Shown piece by piece: positions 1 through 5,584 of a stretch of DNA of 9,904 nt. This stretch comes from Candidatus Thioglobus sp. Its GTDB lineage: Bacteria; Pseudomonadota; Gammaproteobacteria; PS1; Thioglobaceae. Each line of letters starts with the position of its first letter. The stretch's first letter is position 1. The position numbers and the translations under genes were made by a program. The notes beneath the pieces were generated by a model. It was not told the DNA's origin. It did no database searches and saw only the letters and a list, made by a program, of their open reading frames with translations. Location of the stretch: the NCBI GenBank assembly GCA_003978185.1, contig QOAH01000055.1, positions 1-9,904 on the forward strand. The letters run 5' to 3'.

Positions 1-633
1 GCCGGTAATGAAGCTAAAAGCAATGAGATTTCTACTGATAATCGCGTATTGTTCCATCGTATGGCCAATACACTCAACTACTTAGACATCAAGCATGTAT
101 TAACTTCTTGTGGTACCTGTATTGATCAGCTAATGACGTACGAGCTCGGTGATATTTTTAAAGACTCTCAACTCACTGATATTCACGAATACTTATTGGC
201 TAACGATGTCAAACTTGATAATAACGATGAAAAATACCTTTACCATGCGCCGTGTCATGACCCGATTAAAAGTGGAGATTCTGCCGATGTGATTTCACAA
301 ATAATGGGCTCTGATGTAACTAATAACGATCGTTGCTGTGGTGAGGCGGGCACCTTTGCAGTGGCGCGTGCTGACATTGCCAAACAGGTTAAATTTAGAA
401 AAGAAAAAGAAATTCAAAAGGATATTACTGCACTGATTGGCGAACCAAAAGCCAAAAAAGGCATTAAGATGCTAACAACTTGCCCCGCTTGTCGACAAGG
501 CTTATCACGCTATCAAGCATCTACGGGTATTGAGCCAATTTATCCAGTTGAAGTTATGGCCGAAAAAACCTTAGGTGAGAATTGGCAGGAAGACTTTATT
601 AAATCTGTAAAAATTGAAAAAATACTACTATAA
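1..633 (+). CDS. FAD-linked oxidase / Fe-S oxidoreductase (DUF3683-type), C-terminal part
   Basis: The frame is open from base 1, so this is the 3' end of a gene that begins outside the window; the TTG at 49 is internal. The visible part carries cysteine-rich (CCG-type) iron-sulfur motifs in order: SCGTC, HAPCHDP, RCCGEAG and TTCPACRQG. CxxC and CCG motifs of this kind bind an Fe-S cluster in GlpC/HdrB-like subunits. The end of the protein (CPAC-RQGLSRY, then GENW and a short IEKILL tail) resembles the C-terminus of the roughly 1,250-residue FAD/FMN oxidoreductases with a DUF3683 domain, often labelled D-lactate dehydrogenase-like. In those proteins an N-terminal FAD oxidase domain is fused to ferredoxin and CCG domains, suggesting oxidation of a 2-hydroxyacid with electrons passed to the respiratory chain. 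The substrate cannot be read from this fragment. The family call is firm for the CCG domain and moderate for the full architecture. Confidence 0.85.
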   Translation, partial: AGNEAKSNEISTDNRVLFHRMANTLNYLDIKHVLTSCGTCIDQLMTYELGDIFKDSQLTDIHEYLLANDVKLDNNDEKYLYHAPCHDPIKSGDSADVISQIMGSDVTNNDRCCGEAGTFAVARADIAKQVKFRKEKEIQKDITALIGEPKAKKGIKMLTTCPACRQGLSRYQASTGIEPIYPVEVMAEKTLGENWQEDFIKSVKIEKILL

Positions 634-654
634 CTACATAAATACTACAATTTA

Positions 655-685
655 TTGTATTTATTCATCAATAACATGATATGAT
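655..685 (+). promoter_or_regulatory. Extended -10 promoter for the exported protein at 771
   Basis: TGATATGAT at 677-685 fits an extended sigma-70 -10 element (TG, one base, TATGAT). A loose -35 (TTGTAT, 655-660) lies upstream, with a long 19-base spacer that the extended -10 could compensate for. Transcription would start near 692, leaving a leader of about 80 bases. No other promoter as good is seen in the 634-770 gap. Confidence 0.45.
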
Positions 686-700
686 AAAGGGTTATTGGAT

Positions 701-764
701 TTCAATAAAGAGATACTCTTTAGGGGCTTCAATAAAGTAAAACTTACATAAAAAAAACAAGGAG
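701..764 (+). promoter_or_regulatory. Structured leader: repeat-flanked hairpin and strong Shine-Dalgarno
   Basis: A perfect 6-bp hairpin (AAAGAG 707-712, loop ATA, CTCTTT 716-721) lies in the leader. The 10-base direct repeat TTCAATAAAG occurs at 701-710 and 728-737, its first copy overlapping the hairpin's left arm. AAGGAG at 759-764 is a full Shine-Dalgarno six bases before the ATG at 771, the strongest ribosome site in the window, which fixes that start. The hairpin may stabilise the mRNA or control it; which of these is not visible. Confidence 0.5.
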
Positions 765-770
765 AAAATC

Positions 771-1226
771 ATGAAAAAAATTATTACATTACTATTTACA
801 CTATTATCATTCAGTGCATTTGCAAGCTTAGATAAGTTAGCATCTGACTATAATGCAGGTCCTACAGCAGCAGAGCTAGTTGCATCTGGTTGGGCAGGTA
901 ACGACGGTGGTAGAGGCTTTAAAGTTATTCAGATCGTTGTAGAAGGTACTGATATGACTGCTGAGTTACACTTAGACGGCACAGGTAAAATTGTTAAGTA
1001 TAACCGTGGCCTACCAACGAAAGTCAACTTTGATTTTGACTACAAAATGACTTCAACTAAAGATGGTTGGGCAGAAATGGCTACAGGCAAGAATGGCCCT
1101 ATGTATCACATGACTCCATTTGTTGGTTCTTTATCATTTGAAGGTCCAATGAAAGAAGCGATGGGCAACATGGGTCCATTTGCACAATTCTTAGTTGTTA
1201 TCGGTACAAACGTAGCGGCAGAATAA
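771..1226 (+). CDS. Small exported protein, possibly SCP2-like
   Basis: A 151-residue protein starting at the ATG after AAGGAG. Residues 1-18 form a clear Sec signal peptide (MKK, a hydrophobic stretch, then SAFA), with likely cleavage before SLDKL, so the mature protein of about 133 residues should be periplasmic. No cysteines, lipobox or further membrane segments are seen. The second half has the order 'D-x-D, then WAEMATGK, then MTPFVGSLSFEGPM', loosely like the SCP2 sterol/lipid-carrier pattern in which a 'G-K-x-x-P-M' stretch is followed by a 'G-x-L-x-x-x-G-x-M' strand. This is weak pattern similarity, and a lipid-binding role is inference. The gene stands alone with its own promoter and a strong ribosome site, suggesting good expression. 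It converges on the next gene with an eight-base gap. The gene itself is near certain; its function is unassigned. Confidence 0.88.
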   Translation: MKKIITLLFTLLSFSAFASLDKLASDYNAGPTAAELVASGWAGNDGGRGFKVIQIVVEGTDMTAELHLDGTGKIVKYNRGLPTKVNFDFDYKMTSTKDGWAEMATGKNGPMYHMTPFVGSLSFEGPMKEAMGNMGPFAQFLVVIGTNVAAE

Positions 1227-1234
1227 GAAATGCT

Positions 1235-1594
1235 CTAAGTGCGGGTATCTACACCCGCACTTACATACACCCAGGCTTTCTTGCCTGATTTCAAATTTCC
1301 CAAAATTCGTTTGTAATCATTCACTTCATACTCATCTGAATGATTCAACTCGTCTGCACTAATTTCAAACACCATTCCAGGTATTTCATTGGCAGTATCA
1401 CCCGTTTCTATTGCAATAGGATGATGCGTCTCACCACTAAGCGCTACAACAGCTTCATCTTTAATTTCAACCATCTCTAATTGATAACCCAATAATGCAT
1501 CATCATGGCCTACCAACTCTCGTCTAAACGTCTCTAACTGCACCTCTACATTCTGTAAAGTGCCATAAGAAAAAAGTAATTCGGTTGTGTTCAT
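1235..1594 (-). CDS. Gamma-glutamylcyclotransferase-like (AIG2-like) protein
   Basis: A 119-residue cytosolic protein. The N-terminal LLFSYGTL (residues 6-13) is the family's signature substrate-binding loop. The later segment with SDEYEV followed by YKR (residues 86-95) matches the part of the fold that carries the catalytic glutamate; I place it at Glu90. The length is normal for bacterial members (about 110-150 residues). Known relatives cyclise gamma-glutamyl amines or peptides to 5-oxoproline, but many small bacterial homologues have no proven substrate. The ATG at 1594 puts YGTL at the usual distance from the N-terminus. No clear Shine-Dalgarno is seen, and a short leader is predicted from the -10 box at 1633-1638. 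The gene is monocistronic, and its last eleven residues are encoded by the terminator hairpin. Confidence 0.85.
   Translation of the reverse strand: MNTTELLFSYGTLQNVEVQLETFRRELVGHDDALLGYQLEMVEIKDEAVVALSGETHHPIAIETGDTANEIPGMVFEISADELNHSDEYEVNDYKRILGNLKSGKKAWVYVSAGVDTRT
1236..1263. terminator. Shared terminator-like hairpin between convergent genes
   Basis: A perfect 11-bp inverted repeat (TAAGTGCGGGT at 1236-1246, loop ATCTAC, ACCCGCACTTA at 1253-1263) sits where the 771-1226 and 1235-1594 genes converge. It is GC-rich for this genome. No proper T-tract follows on the plus strand, and on the minus strand there is only a mixed GAGCATTTCTTATTC, so it may act as a weak or factor-assisted bidirectional terminator or as a 3'-end stabiliser. 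It lies within the end of the minus-strand gene, including two bases of its stop codon. Confidence 0.6.
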
Positions 1595-1632
1595 AGGTAA
1601 GTCAACCTGATTGATAATAAATACGATTATTG

Positions 1633-1661
1633 ATTATATAATAGCCAGGTCATACATAAAA
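1633..1661 (-). promoter_or_regulatory. Probable promoter of the GGCT-like gene
   Basis: On the minus strand a perfect TATAAT occupies 1638-1633. TTTTAT (1661-1656) is a poor -35 at the ideal 17-base spacing. Transcription would begin near 1626, giving a leader of about 30 bases before the ATG at 1594. The same AT-rich stretch also contains TATAAT on the plus strand (1637-1642), so a plus-strand start cannot be excluded. Confidence 0.45.
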
Positions 1662-1733
1662 CCTAAAAGCTAAATCGCTTTTTCAGCGCCTACACCTGAC
1701 ATATATATAAAGAAAACTAAACTCATATTCATC

Positions 1734-1745
1734 AACCACTTGGTT
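1734..1745. promoter_or_regulatory. Short palindrome, possible operator
   Basis: AACCA (1734-1738), a two-base centre CT, and TGGTT (1741-1745) form a perfect inverted repeat in the gene-free stretch. It lies about 30 bases upstream of a TATAAA at 1768-1773 that could be a -10 box. The spacing would suit a protein-binding site, but no regulator is implied by the sequence and a chance palindrome of this size is possible. Confidence 0.25.
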
Positions 1746-1779
1746 AATAATGCCAGTGTGTAGTTTTTATAAAAGAGGT

Positions 1780-1953
1780 GATTACATTGTAAAATTATTC
1801 CTGAGGAGGAAGTTTTAAAAACCAATGTAATCAAAATGCAATGGGTGTATCTATCTTGGGGAGAAGAATACTTGTGCCCAATGCAAGCTAAATTATCTAC
1901 TAAAGTAGTTGATAGGTAAATTATGGAAAACCATATATTTAAAATATATGGTT
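1780..1953 (+). ncRNA. Candidate structured RNA (strand tentative)
   Basis: The gap 1595-1955 has no convincing protein gene, but this part is full of nested inverted repeats. Stem 1: GATTACATTG (1780-1789) pairs perfectly with CAATGTAATC (1823-1832); inside it TAAAA (1790-1794) pairs with TTTTA (1813-1817) and TTCCT (1798-1802) with AGGAA (1807-1811). Stem 2: TGCA-A-TGGG (1837-1845) faces CCCA-A-TGCA (1877-1885), enclosing GTAT/ATAC and TCTT/AAGA with a GGGGAG loop. Stem 3: CTAC (1897-1900) and GTAG (1905-1908). An AT-rich terminator-like stem closes the region at 1929-1953. On the plus strand GGA triplets sit at or beside both main loops, as in CsrA/RsmA-binding RNAs; this is only a resemblance. 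A TATAAA at 1768-1773 would place a start near 1780, but no good -35 is seen. It could instead be the 3' UTR of the regulator gene on the minus strand. Confidence 0.35.
1929..1953 (-). terminator. Terminator of the peptidase/two-component operon
   Basis: AACCATATATTT (1929-1940) and AAATATATGGTT (1942-1953) are perfect reverse complements separated by one base. They form a long AT-rich stem just after the response-regulator stop codon (TAA, 1958-1956). On the minus strand the stem is followed by TTTTCC, a short T-run fitting an intrinsic terminator. The low GC content makes efficiency uncertain. It may also end a plus-strand transcript from the structured region. Confidence 0.6.
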
Positions 1954-1955
1954 AA

Positions 1956-2552
1956 TTATCTAGAAATATAGACTGACATTTTGACCAATTCAGGTAGAGA
2001 TGTCGCCTGCATTTTTTTCATTACTTTTGATCTGTGGGCTTCAACAGTTGGCATGGAAATACATAACAAATCTGCAATATCTTTATTTTTCAAACCTAAA
2101 ATAACCTGCTCAAAAACCAATTTTTCCTTTTCTGTCAAAATATGGTAGTTGCTTAAAATATGCATTCTATCTTCAAAAACTTCATTTGCCTTAACAACCT
2201 TTTCGAGTAACGCCTCAGGATCAAATGGCTTTTGAATAAAATCAAATGCACCTAACTGCATAGCCTTGACCGCTGTATTAACATCACCATGGCCGGTGAT
2301 AAATATTGTGGGCTGAATACAACCTAATTTATTCAATCTTCTTTGTAACTCCAAACCATCCATTTTTTCCATACTAATATCAGAAATTAAGCAGCCCTTC
2401 ATGTCTAGGTGGCTCACTTGATCCAAATAGTCTATTGCGCTTTCAAAAATAATTAAATCGTATTCATAAACACCAAAAAAAATTGATAAAGAATCTCTAA
2501 TTTCTTTATCATCATCAACTAAATATAAGATGGGTAATTTTTTATTTTTCAT
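1956..2552 (-). CDS. FixJ/TtrR-like response regulator
   Basis: A 198-residue two-domain regulator. The receiver domain (about 6-122) has the acidic cluster DDD at 13-15, the phospho-acceptor Asp58, Thr86 and Lys108 in QKPF. The C-terminal LuxR/NarL-type helix-turn-helix (about 139-192) begins LTEKEKLVFEQV and contains NKDIADLL and TVEAHRSKVMKKM. This is the FixJ/TtrR arrangement, in which phosphorylation by the partner kinase frees the DNA-binding domain to activate transcription. The gene overlaps the kinase by 11 bases and its ATG (2552) has no Shine-Dalgarno, so translational coupling is likely. All key residues are intact. The kinase partner makes a TtrR-like role plausible, but no tetrathionate reductase genes are in view, so target genes are unknown. 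Confidence 0.9.
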   Translation of the reverse strand: MKNKKLPILYLVDDDKEIRDSLSIFFGVYEYDLIIFESAIDYLDQVSHLDMKGCLISDISMEKMDGLELQRRLNKLGCIQPTIFITGHGDVNTAVKAMQLGAFDFIQKPFDPEALLEKVVKANEVFEDRMHILSNYHILTEKEKLVFEQVILGLKNKDIADLLCISMPTVEAHRSKVMKKMQATSLPELVKMSVYISR

Positions 2553-4287
2553 TTATATAAGGCAATTTAATAACGAAAGTTGCTCCTTGTGATGATGAAG
2601 ATCCTAAAACTAAATCACCATCATAAGACTTAATAATACTCCGACTCAAACTAAGGCCTAACCCTAATCCCTCAGTGTTATTTAATAATTTATTGGTTTT
2701 AAATAGTTTAAATAAATTTACGTCATCGACAACACCAGGGCCAGTATCTTTGACAAAAATATTCACATTATCATCATCTACAGTAGTAAAAATGGTTAAC
2801 TCCTTTAGTTTACACTTATGGTCACTCATAGCGCTAATTGCATTTTTACAAAGGTTAAGCAGTACTTGATCTAATTCTACGGTACTCATATAAACTAACG
2901 GTAATTCGTCATTTGAAGCTTGAACTACTTTAACTTTATTTACGTTAAGCTCATGATTCATTAATTTGAGGACATTGGAGATTCGATTATTGATATTGAC
3001 TGGTTCATGCGTAATTTTTTTAGTGGTTAAAAATGAGCGAATATTATTAATCACATCCACACAATGATCTGTTTTTCTATTAAGACTTTTAACTACTTTG
3101 GTAATAGAATCATCTGACACTGAACCAGTATTTTTGAGCAATTTCTCAATAACCTTTGCGTCAATTTTTATTGAAGTAACTGGTTGTGCAATCTCATGAG
3201 CAATTTCAGAAAGTAGCTGGTCAACTGAGCTGACTCTAGAAAGTCGCTCTAATTCAACTTTATATCGATTAATTTTTTCTAGTCGCTTTTCTCTAATATA
3301 CCAAATACTTATCATCAACAACACCAATGCAATTAGCAATAATTGATAATATTTTTTTAATAAATTGACTAGCACTGGGTCTTTATAAATGCCAATTCTA
3401 TGTTTCTGTAATAATTGATGAATAACTTGGTAATCTACCACATCGCCCCATTTTGCTAAATCATGCGACTTATTTGGATTAAATTCCACCTGTCTTAACG
3501 CTTCTACAATCTTATTAGTTAAAATCGGGTCTACCTTAGTTGTTGCAGAAAACGACCACTCTGGCACCAAATTAGTAGACAAAATATAAGGGAAGCCAGC
3601 CTTATAATCCAGCACTTTAATATCAGACAGTCGAATCTTTCCATTTTTACTCAATTTTTCTAACACGCCTGTTCGAATCACACCTGCGTCAACCATTCTC
3701 TTGATAACGGCGTCAACAATGTTGTCTTGTCTACCTAGGAAATCAAGCCGAGAAGCGTCAATATAGAGGTCGACGCCTTGTGATAATAAATAATCATAGC
3801 CCAGAATCCACCCTCCAAGACCGAGAGGATTAGCGCCTGCAAATGACTTGCCTTTAAGGTCTTGTATTGAGTTAATCTTTGTGTTTTCTGATGAGGTAAT
3901 AATGACCGAGCCAAACTCAGAAACTCCGCGCTTATCTTTCTTCGTTAACACAGGAATCACATCACTCAAGAATTGCAGCTCGGCCGTTGTAGCCGGCTGA
4001 GTAATTACATAATCAAGTTTCTCTGTGGCGACTAATTCTCGTAATAGAGATACATTCTGCGCTTCAATTACCAATAATTCAAAATGATATTTATCAAATT
4101 TTTTATTTAAAAAATTAATCGTTGGATACCATTTTTTATTAGCCTCAGAGGGGCCTAAAAATGATTGCACTGCTATAGTAACCATTTTTTTAGATTGTAC
4201 ATTGTGATTCTGAGCTATTGATGCCTGCGAAACAAAGCCAAGCCACAAAGCTAAAAACAAGTTTATTACAGAATAGCGATTCACCAT
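2542..4287 (-). CDS. TtrS-like sensor histidine kinase with PhnD-like periplasmic domain
   Basis: About 581 residues from the ATG at 4287. That start gives a normal signal peptide (MVNRYSVINLFLALWLGF, cut near QASIA) and lies just after the upstream stop codon. The frame also opens with GTG at 4314, which would overlap the upstream gene by 23 bases and add nine residues. Numbering from ATG 4287: a PhnD-like periplasmic binding domain (about 34-300) with DYVITQPATTAEL, LKGKSFAGANPLG and ADAG-like VDAGVIRTGVLE; one membrane helix (about 313-331); HisKA with the phospho-acceptor His364 in AHEIAQP; and an HATPase with N-box Asn482 (LCKNAISAM), DTGPG and GLGLGLSLS. This order matches TtrS, the tetrathionate sensor, and the IRTGVLE and PEW segments also resemble it. 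A sulfur oxyanion ligand is inference. All catalytic boxes are intact. Confidence 0.88.
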   Translation of the reverse strand: MVNRYSVINLFLALWLGFVSQASIAQNHNVQSKKMVTIAVQSFLGPSEANKKWYPTINFLNKKFDKYHFELLVIEAQNVSLLRELVATEKLDYVITQPATTAELQFLSDVIPVLTKKDKRGVSEFGSVIITSSENTKINSIQDLKGKSFAGANPLGLGGWILGYDYLLSQGVDLYIDASRLDFLGRQDNIVDAVIKRMVDAGVIRTGVLEKLSKNGKIRLSDIKVLDYKAGFPYILSTNLVPEWSFSATTKVDPILTNKIVEALRQVEFNPNKSHDLAKWGDVVDYQVIHQLLQKHRIGIYKDPVLVNLLKKYYQLLLIALVLLMISIWYIREKRLEKINRYKVELERLSRVSSVDQLLSEIAHEIAQPVTSIKIDAKVIEKLLKNTGSVSDDSITKVVKSLNRKTDHCVDVINNIRSFLTTKKITHEPVNINNRISNVLKLMNHELNVNKVKVVQASNDELPLVYMSTVELDQVLLNLCKNAISAMSDHKCKLKELTIFTTVDDDNVNIFVKDTGPGVVDDVNLFKLFKTNKLLNNTEGLGLGLSLSRSIIKSYDGDLVLGSSSSQGATFVIKLPYINEK

Positions 4288-4291
4288 TTGA

Positions 4292-5584
4292 TTACTGTAT
4301 TGCTTTGCCAACACTCAAAACAATGAGTTTATCCATATCAATCAGTCTTTCATAAGACTTTTGGATGTCTTCGGCGCTAATATCCTTGATTTTATTGGTA
4401 AAGCCAGATAAATAATCAAGCGGTAAATTGTAAAAACCAATAATCGATAAATAAGTTAATATGTTTGCATTGCTGGCAGTCTCTAATGCAAAGCCACCAA
4501 TGATATTATCCTTGCCATCTTGAAGCTGTTGCTGTGCCATTGGCTGAGTAATAAAATATTCCAATGTTCGTATAGCGATCTTTTTTGCTTCCTCAGTTTG
4601 CGAATTTTTGGTTTGCATACGCATCATGAAAAAACCATTCGATTGCATTTTAGTGAAATAACTATAAGCTGAATAAGCCAAACCTTTTTTCTCACGAATT
4701 TCATCACTGAGGATTGAGGTAAGCCCGCTACCACCAAAAATATGATTGCCTAAGTACAGCGGATAATAATCAGGATGTGAGCGATTAATACCGGCTTGAC
4801 CGATGAGTAAGTGCGTTTGCTTTGATGGGAATTCAATATGGATGTTTTTCAGTTGCTCAAGTGGTAACACGATTGAATTGACTTTGGCTTTTTCTCCAAT
4901 ATTGAGCCCATGAGAGATCTGCCTAGCAATTTGTTTAGCTTGCGCTTTGCTGATGTCACCCACCAAAGCAATGGTCAAATTTTTAGCCACATAATACTGT
5001 TGGTAATGGTGCTTTATGTCTTTAAGCGATATTTGACTAATGGTTTCTTGGGTACCAATTTTTGCATGTGCATATGGATGATCTACAAATACTGCCTTGT
5101 CAAAAGCCAGCGACGCCACACTGGCTGGTGATTGCTTAGCTGCCTCAATGGCGCGTAGGGTTTGGCGCTTTTCTCGTGTTAAATAAGTTTGCTCAAAACT
5201 AGGCTGGGCAATCACCTCAGTAAAAATATCGAGAGATTTTTTTAAGATTGATTGTCGAGTTAGCGTGCGTAAGGACACAATCGACATATCTTTAAGCGAG
5301 CTATTAGAAAACTGCGCACCGACCGCTTCAAACGCATTGATAATTTGCTCTTCATTGTTGTACTGAGTGGCCGTGCCGAGTAACGCACTGGTGAGTGATG
5401 CCAAGCCAAATTGATCGCCATCTCTAGAGGCAGCGGCATCAAAATTGAGCTGGATATCCAATATCGGCAAGCCCTTAGTTTGTGCAAAAAATACTTTCGC
5501 ACCTTCAGGGGTTGTCCAGTGTTTAATATCAAGCTTGGCTTGAGCAGAACTTACGAGTAACAGTAATAAGATTAAAACTCTCAT
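4292..5584 (-). CDS. M16 peptidase homologue, non-catalytic subunit
   Basis: A 430-residue exported protein with an N-terminal signal peptide (residues 1-16, ending SSAQA). Two M16 half-domains are recognisable. The zinc motif HxxEH is absent: at the aligned place (GLASLTSALLGTAT, about 60-73) the residues are Ser63, Ser66 and Ala67. The C-terminal half retains the substrate-binding Arg/Tyr pair in EIREKKGLAYS (Arg297, Tyr304). This is the pattern of the alpha-like partner in heterodimeric M16B peptidases, where an active subunit pairs with an inactive one. Its ATG overlaps the stop of the active subunit gene in an ATGA arrangement (5581-5584), which favours equal synthesis of the two. I infer a periplasmic heterodimer degrading or trimming peptides; the substrate is unknown. 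Confidence 0.9.
   Translation of the reverse strand: MRVLILLLLLVSSAQAKLDIKHWTTPEGAKVFFAQTKGLPILDIQLNFDAAASRDGDQFGLASLTSALLGTATQYNNEEQIINAFEAVGAQFSNSSLKDMSIVSLRTLTRQSILKKSLDIFTEVIAQPSFEQTYLTREKRQTLRAIEAAKQSPASVASLAFDKAVFVDHPYAHAKIGTQETISQISLKDIKHHYQQYYVAKNLTIALVGDISKAQAKQIARQISHGLNIGEKAKVNSIVLPLEQLKNIHIEFPSKQTHLLIGQAGINRSHPDYYPLYLGNHIFGGSGLTSILSDEIREKKGLAYSAYSYFTKMQSNGFFMMRMQTKNSQTEEAKKIAIRTLEYFITQPMAQQQLQDGKDNIIGGFALETASNANILTYLSIIGFYNLPLDYLSGFTNKIKDISAEDIQKSYERLIDMDKLIVLSVGKAIQ

Noticed and set aside
640..666. Weak hairpin TACAAT/ATTGTA (646-659) followed by TTTATT, as terminator of the oxidoreductase gene
   Set aside because: Only six AT-rich pairs with a two-base loop, and it overlaps the -35 region of the next promoter. 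Too weak to call.
1611..1642. Plus-strand promoter TTGATA (1611-1616) and TATAAT (1637-1642)
   Set aside because: The spacer is 20 bases, too long, and no plus-strand gene follows. The minus-strand reading of the same AT-rich stretch serves a real gene.
1665..1688. Small hairpins AAAAGC/GCTTTT and CGCT/AGCG
   Set aside because: They overlap each other, have four to six pairs, and could arise by chance in AT-rich DNA. Kept only as background to the structured gap.
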